Below are positions 24,089-40,013 of a stretch of 64,000 nt of DNA, one piece after another. The stretch's first letter is position 1; each line of letters begins with the position of its first letter. The position numbers and the translations under genes were made by a program. Under the pieces are notes generated by a model that saw only the letters and a program-made list of their open reading frames with translations, made no database searches and was not told where the DNA came from. The DNA is from Luzula sylvatica (taxonomy: Eukaryota; Streptophyta; Magnoliopsida; Poales; Juncaceae): NCBI GenBank assembly GCA_946800325.1, contig OX326957.1, forward strand, positions 20,647,007 through 20,711,006. The letters are read 5' to 3'.

Positions 24089-27000
24089 TAACTACATAAC
24101 TTTTCACCAAATTACACAAACACTAAGAAAGTTTGTTTTTCGATTCAAAACAAGATTTTAACGCTTTGAGGAGTTTAAATAACGTGTTTTGAGATCATTT
24201 GTATCGTATCTTTTACTACATAAGTTTTCACCAAATTTCACAAACACTAAGAAAGTTTGTTTTTCGATTCAAAACAAGATTTTAACGCTTTGTGGAGTTC
24301 AAATAACGTGTTTTGAGTTCATTTGTATCGTATGTTTTACTGCATAACTTTTCACCAAATTTCACAAACACTAAGAAAGTTTGTTTTTCGATTCAAAACA
24401 AGATTTTAACGCTTTGTGGAGTTCAAATAACGTGTTTTGAGATCATTTGTATCGTATCTTTTACTACATAACTTTTCACCAAATTTCACAAACACTAAGT
24501 AAGTTTATTTTTCGATTCAAAACAAGATGTTAACGTTTTGAGGAGTTCAAATAACGTGTTTTGAGATCATTTGTATCGTATCTTTTACAACATAACTTTT
24601 CACCAAATTTCACAAACACTAAGTAAGTTTGTTTTTCGATTCAAAACAAGATTTTAACGCTTTGTGGAGTTCAAATAACGTGTTTTGAGATCATTTGTAT
24701 CGTATCTTTTACTACATAACTTTTCACCAAATTTCACAAACACTAAGAAAGTTTGTTTTTCGATTCAAAACAAGATTTTAACGCTTTGTGGAGTTCAAAT
24801 AACGTGTTTTGAGTTCATTTGTATCGTATCTTTTACTACACAACTTTTCACCAAATTTCACAAACACTAAGGAAGTTTGTTTTTCGATTCAAAACAAGAT
24901 TTTAACGCTTTGTGGAGTTCAAATAACGTGTTTTGAGATCATTTGTATCGTATCTTTTACTACATAACTTTTCACCAAATTTCACAAACACTAAGTAAGT
25001 TTATTTTTCGATTCAAAACAAGATTTTAACGTTTTGAGGAGTTCAAATAACGTGTTTTGAGATCATTTATATCGTATCTTTTACTACATAACTTTTCACC
25101 AAATTTCACAAACACTAAGAAAGTTTGTTTTTCGATTCAAAACAAGATTTTAACGCTTTGTGGAGTTCAAATAACGTGTTTTGAGATCATTTGTATCGTA
25201 TCTTTTACTACATAACTTTTCACCAAATTTCACAAATACTAAGGAAGTTTGTTTTTCGATTCAAAACAAGATTTTAACGCTTTGTGGAGTTCAAATAACG
25301 TGTTTTGAGATCATTTGTATCGTATCTTTTACTACATAACTTTTCACCAAATTTCACAAACACTAAGTAAGTTTGTTTTTCGATTCAAAACAAGATTTTA
25401 ACGCTTTGTGGAGGTCAAATAACGTGTTTTGAGTTCATTTGTATCATATCTTTTACTACATAACTTTTCACCAAATTTCACAAATACTAAGGAAGTTTGT
25501 TTTTCGATTCAAAACAAGATTTTAACGCTTTGTGGAGTTCAAATAACGTGTTTTGAGATCATTTGTATCGTATCTTTTACTACATAACTTTTCACCAAAT
25601 TTCACAAACACTAAGTAAGTTTATTTTTCGATTCAAAACAAGATTTTAACGTTTTGAGGAGTTCAAATAACGTGTTTTGAGATCATTTATATCGTATCTT
25701 TTACTACATAACTTTTCACCAAATTTCACAAACACTAAGAAAGTTTGTTTTTCGATTCAAAACAAGATTTTAACGTTTTGAGGAGGTCAAATAACGTGTT
25801 TTGAGATCATTTGTATCTTATCTTTTACTACATAACTTTTCACCAAATTTCACAAACACTAAGAAAGTTTGTTTTTCGATTCAAAACAAGATTTTAACGC
25901 TTTGTGGAGTTCAAATAACGTGTTTTGAGATCATTTGTATCGTATCTTTTACTACATAACTTTTCACCAAATTTCACAAACACTAAGTAAGTTTATTTTT
26001 CGATTCAAAACAAGATTTTAACGTTTTGAGGAGTTCAAATAACGTGTTTTGAGATCATTTATATCGTATCTTTTACTACATAACTTTTCACCAAATTTCA
26101 CAAACACTAAGGAAGTTTGTTTTTCGATTCAAAACAAGATTTTAACGCTTTGTGGAGTTCAAATAACGTGTTTTGAGATCATTTGTATCGTATCTTTTAC
26201 TACATAACTTTTCACCAAATTTCTCAAACACTAAGTAAGTTTATTTTTCGATTCAAAACAAGATTTTAACGTTTTGAGGAGTTCAAATAACGTGTTTTGA
26301 GATCATTTGTATCGTATCTTTTACAACATAACTTTTCACCAAATTTCACAAACACTAAGTAAGTTTGTTTTTCGATTCAAAACAAGATTTTAACGCTTTG
26401 TGGAGTTCAAATAACGTGTTTTGAGATCATTTGTATCGTATCTTTTACTACATAACTTTTCACCAAATTTCACAAACACTAAGAAAGTTTGTTTTTCGAT
26501 TCAAAACAAGATTTTAACGCTTTGTGGAGTTCAAATAACGTGTTTTGAGTTCATTTGTATCGTATCTTTTACTACATAACTTTTCACCAAATTTCACAAA
26601 CACTAAGGAAGTTTGTTTTTCGATTCAAAACAAGATTTTAACGCTTTGTGGAGTTCAAATAACGTGTTTTGAGATCATTTGTATCGTATCTTTTACTACA
26701 TAACTTTTCACCAAATTTCACAAACACTAAGTAAGTTTATTTTTCGATTCAAAACAAGATTTTAACGTTTTGAGGAGTTCAAATAACGTGTTTTGAGATC
26801 ATTTATATCGTATCTTTTACTACATAACTTTTCACCAAATTTCACAAACACTAAGAAAGTTTGTTTTTCTATTCAAAACAAGATTTTAACGCTTTGAGGA
26901 GTTCAAATAACGTGTTTTGAGATCATTTGTATCGTATCTTTTACTACATAAGTTTTCACCAAATTTCACAAACACTAAGAAAGTTTGTTTTTCGATTCAA

Positions 27001-30000
27001 AACAAGATTTTAACGCTTTGTGGAGTTCAAATAACGTGTTTTGAGTTCATTTGTATCGTATGTTTTACTGCATAACTTTTCACCAAATTTCACAAACACT
27101 AAGAAAGTTTGTTTTTCGATCCAAAACAAGATTTTAACGCTTTGTGGAGTTCAAATAACGTGTTTTGAGATCATTTGTATCGTATCTTTTACTACATAAC
27201 TTTTCACCAAATTTCACAAACACTAAGTAAGTTTATTTTTCGATTCAAAACAAGATGTTAACGTTTTGAGGAGTTCAAATAACGTGTTTTGAGATCATTT
27301 GTATCGTATCTTTTACAACATAACTTTTCACCAAATTTCACAAACACTAAGTAAGTTTGTTTTTCGATTCAAAACAAGATTTTAACGCTTTGTGGAGTTC
27401 AAATAACGTGTTTTGAGTTCATTTGTATCGTATCTTTTACTACATAACTTTTCACCAAATTTCACAAACACTAAGAAAGTTTGTTTTTCGATTCAAAACA
27501 AGATTTTAACGCTTTGTGGAGTTCAAATAACGTGTTTTGAGATCATTTGTATCGTATCTTTTACTACATAACTTTTCACCAAATTTCACAAACACTAAGT
27601 AAGTTTATTTTTCGATTCAAAACAAGATGTTAACGTTTTGAGGAGTTCAAATAACGTGTTTTGAGATCATTTGTATCGTATCTTTTACAACATAACTTTT
27701 CACCAAATTTCACAAACACTAAGTAAGTTTGTTTTTCGATTCAAAACAAGATTTTAACGCTTTGTGGAGTTCAAATAACGTGTTTTGAGATCATTTGTAT
27801 CGTATCTTTTACTACATAACTTTTCACCAAATTTCACAAACACTAAGAAAGTTTGTTTTTCGATTCAAAACAAGATTTTAACGCTTTGTGGAGTTCAAAT
27901 AACGTGTTTTGAGTTCATTTGTATCGTATCTTTTACTACATAACTTTTCACCAAATTTCACAAACACTAAGGAAGTTTGTTTTTCGATTCAAAACAAGAT
28001 TTTAACGCTTTTTGGAGTTCAAATAACGTGTTTTGAGATCATTTGTATCGTATCTTTTACTACATAACTTTTCACCAAATTTCACAAACACTAAGTAAGT
28101 TTATTTTTCGATTCAAAACAAGATTTTAACGTTTTGAGGAGTTCAAATAACGTGTTTTGAGATCATTTATATCGTATCTTTTACTACATAACTTTTCACC
28201 AAATTTCACAAACACTAAGAAAGTTTGTTTTTCGATTCAAAACAAGATTTTAACGCTTTGTGGAGTTCAAATAACGTGTTTTGAGATCATTTGTATCGTA
28301 TCTTTTACTACATAACTTTTCACCAAATTTCACAAATACTAAGGAAGTTTGTTTTTCGATTCAAAACAAGATTTTAACGCTTTGTGGAGTTCAAATAACG
28401 TGTTTTGAGATCATTTGTATCGTATCTTTTACTACATAACTTTTCACCAAATTTCACAAACACTAAGTAAGTTTGTTTTTCGATTCAAAACAAGATTTTA
28501 ACGCTTTGTGGAGGTCAAATAACGTGTTTTGAGTTCATTTGTATCGTATCTTTTACTACATAACTTTTCACCAAATTTCACAAATACTAAGGAAGTTTGT
28601 TTTTCGATTCAAAACAAGATTTTAACGCTTTGTGGAGTTCAAATAACGTGTTTTGAGATCATTTGTATCGTATCTTTTACTACATAACTTTTCACCAAAT
28701 TTCACAAACACTAAGTAAGTTTATTTTTCGATTCAAAACAAGATTTTAACGTTTTGAGGAGTTCAAATAACGTGTTTTGAGATCATTTATATCGTATCTT
28801 TTACTACATAACTTTTCACCAAATTTCACTAACACTAAGAAAGTTTGTTTTTCGATTCAAAACAAGATTTTAACGCTTTGAGGAGGTCAAATAACGTGTT
28901 TTGAGATCATTTGTATCTTATCTTTTACTACATAACTTTTCACCAAATTTCACAAACACTAAGAAAGTTTGTTTTTCGATTCAAAACAAGATTTTAACGC
29001 TTTGTGGAGTTCAAATAACGTGTTTTGAGATCATTTGTATCGTATCTTTTACTACATAACTTTTCACCAAATTTGACAAACACTAAGAAAGTTTGTTTTT
29101 CGATTCAAAACAAGATTTTAACGCTTTGTGGAGTTCCAATAACGTGTTTTGAGTTCATTTGTATCGTATCTTTTACTACATAACTTTTCACCAAATTTCT
29201 CAAACACTAAGTAAGTTTATTTTTCGATTCAAAACAAGATTTTAACGTTTTGAGGAGTTCAAATAACGTGTTTTGAGATCATTTGTATCGTATCTTTTAC
29301 AACATAACTTTTCACCAAATTTCACAAACACTAAGTAAGTTTGTTTTTCGATTCAAAACAAGATTTTAACGCTTTGTGGAGTTCAAATAACGTGTTTTGA
29401 GATCATTTGTATCGTATCTTTTACTACATAACTTTTCACCAAATTTCACAAACACTAAGAAAGTTTGTTTTTCGATTCAAACCAAGATTTTAACGCTTTG
29501 TGGAGTTCAAATAACGTGTTTTGAGTTCATTTGTATCGTATCTTTTACTACATAACTTTTCACCAAATTTCACAAACACTAAGGAAGTTTGTTTTTCGAT
29601 TCAAAACAAGATTTTAACGCTTTGTGGAGTTCAAATAACGTGTTTTGAGATCATTTGTATCGTATCTTTTACTACATAACTTTTCACCAAATTTCACAAA
29701 CACTAAGTAAGTTTATTTTTCGATTCAAAACAAGATTTTAACGTTTTGAGGAGTTCAAATAACGTGTTTTGAGATCATTTATATCGTATCTTTTACTACA
29801 TAACTTTTCACCAAATTTCACAAACACTAAGAAAGTTTGTTTTTCTATTCAAAACAAGATTTTAACGCTTTGAGGAGTTCAAATAACGTGTTTTGACATC
29901 ATTTGTATCGTATCTTTTACTACATAAGTTTTCACCAAATTTCACAAACACTAAGAAAGTTTGTTTTTCGATTCAAAACAAGATTTTAACGCTTTGTGGA

Positions 30001-33000
30001 GTTCAAATAACGTGTTTTGAGTTCATTTGTATCGTATGTTTTACTGCATAACTTTTCACCAAATTTCACAAACACTAAGAAAGTTTGTTTTTCGATCCAA
30101 AACAAGATTTTAACGCTTTGTGGAGTTCAAATAACGTGTTTTGAGATCATTTGTATCGTATCTTTTACTACATAACTTTTCACCAAATTTCACAAACACT
30201 AAGTAAGTTTATTTTTCGATTCAAAACAAGATGTTAACGTTTTGAGGAGTTCAAATAACGTGTTTTGAGATCATTTGTATCGTATCTTTTACAACATAAC
30301 TTTTCACCAAATTTCACAAACACTAAGTAAGTTTGTTTTTCGATTCAAAACAAGATTTTAACGCTTTGTGGAGTTCAAATAACGTGTTTTGAGTTCATTT
30401 GTATCGTATCTTTTACTACATAACTTTTCACCAAATTTCACAAACACTAAGAAAGTTTGTTTTTCGATTCAAAACAAGATTCTAACGCTTTGTGGAGTTC
30501 AAATAACGTGTTTTGAGATCATTTGTATCGTATCTTTTACTACATAACTTTTCACCAAATTTCACAAACACTAAGTAAGTTTGTTTTTCGATTCAAAACA
30601 AGATTTTAACGCTTTGTGGAGTTCAAATAACGTGTTTTGAGATCATTTGTATCGTATCTTTTACTACATAACTTTTCACCAAATTTCACAAACACTAAGT
30701 AAGTTTGTTTTTCGATTCAAAACAAGATTTTAACGCTTTGTGGAGGTCAAATAACGTGTTTTGAGTTCATTTGTATCGTATCTTTTACTACATAACTTTT
30801 CACCAAATTTCACAAATACTAAGGAAGTTTGTTTTTCGATTCAAAACAAGATTTTAACGCTTTGTGGAGTTCAAATAACGTGTTTTGAGATCATTTGTAT
30901 CGTATCTTTTACTACATAACTTTTCACCAAATTTCACAAACACTAAGTAAGTTTATTTTTCGATTCAAAACAAGATTTTAACGTTTTGAGGAGTTCAAAT
31001 AACGTGTTTTGAGATCATTTATATCGTATCTTTTACTACATAACTTTTCACCAAATTTCACAAACACTAAGAAAGTTTGTTTTTCGATTCAAAACAAGAT
31101 TTTAACGCTTTGAGGAGGTCAAATAACGTGTTTTGAGATCATTTGTATCTTATCTTTTACTACATAACTTTTCACCAAATTTCACAAACACTAAGAAAGT
31201 TTGTTTTTCGATTCAAAACAAGATTTTAACGCTTTGTGGAGGTCAAATAACGTGTTTTGAGTTCATTTGTATCGTATCTTTTACTACATAACTTTTCACC
31301 AAATTTCACAAATACTAAGGAAGTTTGTTTTTCGATTCAAAACAAGATTTTAACGCTTTGTGGAGTTCAAATAACGTGTTTTGAGATCATTTGTATCGTA
31401 TCTTTTACTACATAACTTTTCACCAAATTTCACAAACACTAAGTAAGTTTATTTTTCGATTCAAAACAAGATTTTAACGTTTTGAGGAGTTCAAATAACG
31501 TGTTTTGAGATCATTTATATCGTATCTTTTACTACATAACTTTTCACCAAATTTCACAAACACTAAGAAAGTTTGTTTTTCGATTCAAAACAAGATTTTA
31601 ACGCTTTGAGGAGGTCAAATAACGTGTTTTGAGATCATTTGTATCTTATCTTTTACTACATAACTTTTCACCAAATTTCACAAACACTAAGAAAGTTTGT
31701 TTTTCGATTCAAAACAAGATTTTAACGCTTTGTGGAGTTCCAATAACGTGTTTTGAGTTCATTTGTATCGTATCTTTTACTACATAACTTTTCACCAAAT
31801 TTGACAAACACTAAGTAAGTTTGTTTTTCGATTCAAAACAAGATTTTAACGCTTTGTGGAGGTCAAATAACGTGTTTTGAGTTCATTTGTATTGTATCTT
31901 TTACTACATAACTTTTCACCAAATTTCACAAATACTAAGGAAGTTTGTTTTTCGATTCAAAACAAGATTTTAACGCTTTGTGGAGTTCAAATAACGTGTT
32001 TTGAGATCATTTGTATCGTATCTTTTACTACATAACTTTTCACCAAATTTCTCAAACACTAAGTAAGTTTATTTTTCGATTCAAAACAAGATTTTAACGT
32101 TTTGAGGAGTTCAAATAACGTGTTTTGAGATCATTTGTATCGTATCTTTTACAACATAACTTTTCACCAAATTTCACAAACACTAAGTAAGTTTGTTTTT
32201 CGATTCAAAACAAGATTTTAACGCTTTGTGGAGTTCAAATAACGTGTTTTGAGATCATTTGTATCGTATCTTTTACTACATAACTTTTCACCAAATTTCA
32301 CAAACACTAAGAAAGTTTGTTTTCGATTCAAAACAAGATTTTAACGCTTTGTGGAGTTCAAATAACGTGTTTTGAGTTCATTTGTATCGTATCTTTTACT
32401 ACATAACTTTTCACCAAATTTCACAAACACTAAGGAAGTTTGTTTTTCGATTCAAAACAAGATTTTAACGCTTTGTGGAGTTCAAATAACGTGTTTTGAG
32501 ATCATTTGTATCGTATCTTTTACTACATAACTTTTCACCAAATTTCACAAACACTAAGAAAGTTTGTTTTTCGATTCAAAACAAGATTTTAACGCTTTAT
32601 GGAGTTTAAATAACGTGTTTTGAGATCATTTGTATCGTATCTTTTACTACATAACTTTTCACCAAATTTCACAAACACTAAGAAAGTTTGTTTTTCGATT
32701 CAAAACAAGATTTTAACGCTTTATGGAGTTTAAATAACGTGTTTTGAGATCATTTGTATCGTATCTTTTACTACATAACTTTTCACCAAATTTCACAAAC
32801 ACTAAGAAAGTTTGTTTTTCTATTCAAAACAAGATTTTAACGCTTTGAGGAGTTCAAATAACGTGTTTTGAGATCATTTGTATCTTATCTTTTACTACAT
32901 AACTTTTCACCAAATTTCACAAACACTAAGAAAGTTTGTTTTTCGATTCAAAACAAGATTTTAACGCTTTGTGGAGTTCAAATAACGTGTTTTGAGATCA

Positions 33001-33208
33001 TTTGTATCGTATCTTTTACTACATAACTTTTCACCAAATTTCACAAACACTAAGTAAGTTTGTTTTTCGATTCAAAACAAGATTTTAACGCTTTGTGGAG
33101 TTCAAATAACGTGTTTTGAGTTCATTTGTATCGTATCGTTTACTACATAACTTTTCACCAAATTTCACAAACACTAAGAAAGTTTGTTTTTCGATTCAGA
33201 ACAAGATT
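24089..33208 (+). repeat. Mosaic higher-order zone
   Basis: About 24089-26000 follows the start of the preceding blocks. The stretch about 26150-27590 recurs at 29126-30566 at an offset of 2,976 bp (24 x 124), shown by TTCTCAAAC, TTTTCTATTC, CATAAGTTTTC, TATGTTTTACTGC and CGATCCAAAAC. GATGTTAACG monomers at 27254 and 27626 are three monomers apart. The stretch about 27626-29080 matches about 21426-22880 (offset 6,200 bp, 50 monomers). The last 2.5 kb resembles 37.5-40.1 kb. The zone is a patchwork of blocks joined in monomer phase. Confidence 0.7.
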
Positions 33209-36200
33209 ATAACGCTTTGTGGAGTTCCAATAACGTGTTTTGAGTTCATTTGTATCGTACCTTTTACTGCATAACTTTTCACCAAATTTCACAAACACTA
33301 AGAAAGTTTATTTTTCGATTCAAAACAAGATTTTAACGCTCTTTGGAGTTTAAATAACGTGTTTTGAGATCATTTGTATCGTATCTTTTACTACATAACT
33401 TTTCACCAAATTTCACAAATACTAAGAAAGTTTGTTTTTCGATTCAAAACAAGATTTTAACGCTTTGAGGAGTACAAATAACGTGCTTTGAGATCATTTG
33501 TATCGTATCATTTACAACATAACTTTTCACCAAATTTCACAAACACTAAGAAAGTTTGTTTTTCGATTCAAAACAAGATTTTAACGCTTTGTGGAGTTCA
33601 AATAACGTGTTTTGAGTTCATTTGTATCGTATCTTTTACTGCATAACTTTTCACCAAATTTCACAAACACTAAGAAAGTTTGTTTTTCGATTCAAAACAA
33701 GATTTTAACGCTTTGTGGAGTTCAAATAACGTGTTTTGAGATCATTTGTATCGTATCATTTACTACATAACTTTTCACCAAATTTCACAAACACTAAGAA
33801 AGTTTGTTTTTCGATTCAAAACAAGATTTTAACGCTTTGTGGAGTTCAAATAACGTGTTTTGAGTTCATTTGTATCGTATCTTTTACTGCATAACTTTTC
33901 ACCAAATTTCACAAACACTAAGAAAGTTTGTTTTTCGATTCAAAACAAGATTTTAACGCTTTGTGGAGTTCAAATAACGTGTTTTGAGATCATTTGTATC
34001 ATATCTTTTACTACATAACTTTTCACCAAATTTCACAAACACTAAGAAAGTTTGTTTTTCGATTCAGAACAAGATTTTAACGCTTTGTGGAGTTCCAATA
34101 ACGTGTTTTGAGTTCATTTGTATCGTATCTTTTACTACATATCTTTTCACCAAATTTCACAAACACTAAGAAAGTTTGTTTTTCGATTCAGAACAAGATT
34201 TTAACGCTTTGTGGAGTTCCAATAACGTGTTTTGAGTTCATTTGTATCGTATCTTTTACTGCATAACTTTTCACCAAATTTCACAAACACTAAGAAAGTT
34301 TGTTTTTCGATTCAAAACAAGATTTTAACGCTTTGTGGAGTTCAAATAACGTGTTTTGAGATCATTTGTATCGTATCTTTTACTACATAACTTTTCACCA
34401 TATTTCACAAACACTAAGAAAGTTTGTTTTTCGATTCAAAACAAGATTTTAACGCTTTGTGGAGTTCCAATAACGTGTTTTGAGATCATTTGTATCGTAT
34501 CTTTTACTACATAACTTTTCACCAAATTTCACAAACACTAAGTAAGTTTGTTTTTCGATTCAAAACAAGATTTTAACGCTTTGTGGAGGTCAAATAACGT
34601 GTTTTGAGTTCATTTGTATCGTATCTTTTACTACATAACTTTTCACCAAATTTCACAAATACTAAGGAAGTTTGTTTTTCGATTCAAAACAAGATTTTAA
34701 CGCTTTGTGGAGTTCAAATAACGTGTTTTGAGATCATTTGTATCGTATCTTTTACTACATAACTTTTCACCAAATTTCACAAACACTAAGTAAGTTTATT
34801 TTTCGATTCAAAACAAGATTTTAACGTTTTGAGGAGTTCAAATAACGTGTTTTGAGATCATTTATATCGTATCTTTTACTACATAACTTTTCACCAAATT
34901 TCACAAACACTAAGAAAGTTTGTTTTTCGATTCAAAACAAGATTTTAACGCTTTGAGGAGGTCAAATAACGTGTTTTGAGATCATTTGTATCTTATCTTT
35001 TACTACATAACTTTTCACCAAATTTCACAAACACTAAGAAAGTTTGTTTTTCGATTCAAAACAAGATTTTAACGCTTTGTGGAGTTCCAATAACGTGTTT
35101 TGAGTTCATTTGTATCGTATCTTTTACTACATAACTTTTCACCAAATTTGACAAACACTAAGTAAGTTTGTTTTTCGATTCAAAACAAGATTTTAACGCT
35201 TTGTGGAGGTCAAATAACGTGTTTTGAGTTCATTTGTATCGTATCTTTTACTACATAACTTTTCACCAAATTTCACAAATACTAAGGAAGTTTGTTTTTC
35301 GATTCAAAACAAGATTTTAACGCTTTGTGGAGTTCAAATAACGTGTTTTGAGATCATTTGTATCGTATCTTTTACTACATAACTTTTCACCAAATTTCTC
35401 AAACACTAAGTAAGTTTATTTTTCGATTCAAAACAAGATTTTAACGTTTTGAGGAGTTCAAATAACGTGTTTTGAGATCATTTGTATCGTATCTTTTACA
35501 ACATAACTTTTCACCAAATTTCACAAACACTAAGTAAGTTTGTTTTTCGATTCAAAACAAGATTTTAACGCTTTGTGGAGTTCAAATAACGTGTTTTGAG
35601 ATCATTTGTATCGTATCTTTTACTACATAACTTTTCACCAAATTTCACAAACACTAAGAAAGTTTGTTTTTCGATTCAAAACAAGATTTTAACGCTTTGT
35701 GGAGTTCAAATAACGTGTTTTGAGTTCATTTGTATCGTATCTTTTACTACATAACTTTTCACCAAATTTCACAAACACTAAGGAAGTTTGTTTTTCGATT
35801 CAAAACAAGATTTTAACGCTTTGTGGAGTTCAAATAACGTGTTTTGAGATCATTTGTATCGTATCTTTTACTACATAACTTTTCACCAAATTTCACAAAC
35901 ACTAAGTAAGTTTATTTTTCGATTCAAAACAAGATTTTAACGTTTTGAGGAGTTCAAATAACGTGTTTTGAGATCATTTATATCGTATCTTTTACTACAT
36001 AACTTTTCACCAAATTTCACAAACACTAAGAAAGTTTGTTTTTCTATTCAAAACAAGATTTTAACGCTTTGAGGAGTTCAAATAACGTGTTTTGAGATCA
36101 TTTGTATCTTATCTTTTACTACATAACTTTTCACCAAATTTCACAAACACTAAGAAAGTTTGTTTTTCGATTCAAAACAAGATTTTAACGCTTTATGGAG

Positions 36201-36631
36201 TTTAAATAACGTGTTTTGAGATCATTTGTATCGTATCTTTTACTACATAACTTTTCACCAAATTTCACGAACACTAAGAAAGTTTGTTTTTCGATTCAAA
36301 ACAAGATTTTAACGCTTTATGGAGTTTAAATAACGTGTTTTGAGATCATTTGTATCGTATCTTTTACTACATAACTTTTCACCAAATTTCACAAACACTA
36401 AGAAAGTTTGTTTTTCTATTCAAAACAAGATTTTAACGCTTTGAGGAGTTCAAATAACGTGTTTTGAGATCATTTGTATCTTATCTTTTACTACATAACT
36501 TTTCACCAAATTTCACAAACACTAAGAAAGTTTGTTTTTCGATTCAAAACAAGATTTTAACGCTTTGTGGAGTTCAAATAACGTGTTTTGAGATCATTTG
36601 TATCGTATCTTTTACTACATAACTTTTCACC

Positions 36632-36650
36632 AAATTTCATATCGTTTACT
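36632..36650 (+). repeat. Truncated fused monomer (90-bp deletion), copy 1
   Basis: CACCAAATTTCA is joined directly to TATCGTTTACTAC, so two TTTACTACATAAC landmarks lie 34 bp apart instead of 124. A 90-bp deletion removed the segment between them; the short shared bases at the join allow several equivalent breakpoints. Confidence 0.9.
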
Positions 36651-39600
36651 ACATAACTTTTCACCAAATTTCACAAACACTAAGAAAGTTTGTTTTTCGA
36701 TTCAGAACAAGATTATAACGCTTTGTGGAGTTCCAATAACGTGTTTTGAGTTCATTTGTATCGTACCTTTTACTGCATAACTTTTCACCAAATTTCACAA
36801 ACACTAAGAAAGTTTATTTTTCGATTCAAAACAAGATTTTAACGCTCTTTGGAGTTTAAATAACGTGTTTTGAGATCATTTGTATCGTATCTTTTACTAC
36901 ATAACTTTTCACCAAATTTCACAAATACTAAGAAAGTTTGTTTTTCGATTCAAAACAAGATTTTAACGCTTTGAGGAGTACAAATAACGTGCTTTGAGAT
37001 CATTTGTATCGTATCATTTACAACATAACTTTTCACCAAATTTCACAAACACTAAGAAAGTTTGTTTTTCGATTCAAAACAAGATTTTAACGCTTTGTGG
37101 AGTTCAAATAACGTGTTTTGAGTTCATTTGTATCGTATCTTTTACTGCATAACTTTTCACCAAATTTCACAAACACTAAGAAAGTTTGTTTTTCGATTCA
37201 AAACAAGATTTTAACGCTTTGTGGAGTTCAAATAACGTGTTTTGAGATCATTTGTATCGTATCTTTTACTACATAACTTTTCACCAAATTTCACAAACAC
37301 TAAGTAAGTTTGTTTTTCGATTCAAAACAAGATTTTAACGCTTTGTGGAGTTCAAATAACGTGTTTTGAGATCATTTGTATCGTATCTTTTACTACATAA
37401 CTTTTCACCAAATTTCACAAACACTAAGTAAGTTTGTTTTTCGATTCAAAACAAGATTTTAACGCTTTGTGGAGGTCAAATAACGTGTTTTGAGTTCATT
37501 TGTATCGTATCTTTTACTACATAACTTTTCACCAAATTTCACAAATACTAAGGAAGTTTGTTTTTCGATTCAAAACAAGATTTTAACGCTTTGTGGAGTT
37601 CAAATAACGTGTTTTGAGATCATTTGTATCGTATCTTTTACTACATAACTTTTCACCAAATTTCACAAACACTAAGTAAGTTTATTTTTCGATTCAAAAC
37701 AAGATTTTAACGTTTTGAGGAGTTCAAATAACGTGTTTTGAGATCATTTATATCGTATCTTTTACTACATAACTTTTCACCAAATTTCACAAACACTAAG
37801 AAAGTTTGTTTTTGGATTCAAAACAAGATTTTAACGCTTTGAGGAGGTCAAATAACGTGTTTTGAGATCATTTGTATCTTATCTTTTACTACATAACTTT
37901 TCACCAAATTTCACAAACACTAAGAAAGTTTGTTTTTCGATTCAAAACAAGATTTTAACGCTTTGTGGAGGTCAAATAACGTGTTTTGAGTTCATTTGTA
38001 TCGTATCTTTTACTACATAACTTTTCACCAAATTTCACAAATACTAAGGAAGTTTGTTTTTCGATTCAAAACAAGATTTTAACGCTTTGTGGAGTTCAAA
38101 TAACGTGTTTTGAGATCATTTGTATCGTATCTTTTACTACATAACTTTTCACCAAATTTCACAAACACTAAGTAAGTTTATTTTTCGATTCAAAACAAGA
38201 TTTTAACGTTTTGAGGAGTTCAAATAACGTGTTTTTAGATCATTTATATCGTATCTTTTACTACATAACTTTTCACCAAATTTCACAAACACTAAGAAAG
38301 TTTGTTTTTCGATTCAAAACAAGATTTTAACGCTTTGAGGAGGTCAAATAACGTGTTTTGAGATCATTTGTATCTTATCTTTTACTACATAACTTTTCAC
38401 CAAATTTCACAAACACTAAGAAAGTTTGTTTTTCGATTCAAAACAAGATTTTAACGCTTTGTGGAGTTCCAATAACGTGTTTTGAGTTCATTTGTATCAT
38501 ATCTTTTACTACATAACTTTTCACCAAATTTGACAAACACTAAGTAAGTTTGTTTTTCGATTCAAAACAAGATTTTAACGCTTTGTGGAGGTCAAATAAC
38601 GTGTTTTGAGTTCATTTGTATCGTATCTTTTACTACATAACTTTTCACCAAATTTCACAAATACTAAGGAAGTTTGTTTTTCGATTCAAAACAAGATTTT
38701 AACGCTTTGTGGAGTTCAAATAACGTGTTTTGAGATCATTTGTATCGTATCTTTTCCTACATAACTTTTCACCAAATTTCTCAAACACTAAGTAAGTTTA
38801 TTTTTCGATTCAAAACAAGATTTTAACGTTTTGAGGAGTTCAAATAACGTGTTTTGAGATCATTTGTATCGTATCTTTTACAACATAACTTTTCACCAAA
38901 TTTCACAAACACTAAGTAAGTTTGTTTTTCGATTCAAAACAAGATTTTAACGCTTTGTGGAGTTCAAATAACGTGTTTTGAGATCATTTGTATCGTATCT
39001 TTTACTACATAACTTTTCACCAAATTTCACAAACACTAAGAAAGTTTGTTTTTCGATTCAAAACAAGATTTTAACGCTTTGTGGAGTTCAAATAACGTGT
39101 TTTGAGTTCATTTGTATCGTATCTTTTACTACATAACTTTTCACCAAATTTCACAAACACTAAGGAAGTTTGTTTTTCGATTCAAAACAAGATTTTAACG
39201 CTTTGTGGAGTTCAAATAACGTGTTTTGAGATCATTTGTATCGTATCTTTTACTACATAACTTTTCACCAAATTTCACAAACACTAAGTAAGTTTATTTT
39301 TCGATTCAAAACAAGATTTTAACGTTTTGAGGAGTTCAAATAACGTGTTTTGAGATCATTTATATCGTATCTTTTACTACATAACTTTTCACCAAATTTC
39401 ACAAACACTAAGAAAGTTTGTTTTTCTATTCAAAACAAGATTTTAACGCTTTGAGGAGTTCAAATAACGTGTTTTGAGATCATTTGTATCTTATCTTTTA
39501 CTACATAACTTTTCACCAAATTTCACAAACACTAAGAAAGTTTGTTTTTCGATTCAAAACAAGATTTTAACGCTTTATGGAGTTTAAATAACGTGTTTTG

Positions 39601-40013
39601 AGATCATTTGTATCGTATCTTTTACTACATAACTTTTCACCAAATTTCACGAACACTAAGAAAGTTTGTTTTTCGATTCAAAACAAGATTTTAACGCTTT
39701 ATGGAGTTTAAATAACGTGTTTTGAGATCATTTGTATCGTATCTTTTACTACATAACTTTTCACCAAATTTCACAAACACTAAGAAAGTTTGTTTTTCTA
39801 TTCAAAACAAGATTTTAACGCTTTGAGGAGTTCAAATAACGTGTTTTGAGATCATTTGTATCTTATCTTTTACTACATAACTTTTCACCAAATTTCACAA
39901 ACACTAAGAAAGTTTGTTTTTCGATTCAAAACAAGATTTTAACGCTTTGTGGAGTTCAAATAACGTGTTTTGAGATCATTTGTATCGTATCTTTTACTAC
40001 ATAACTTTTCACC

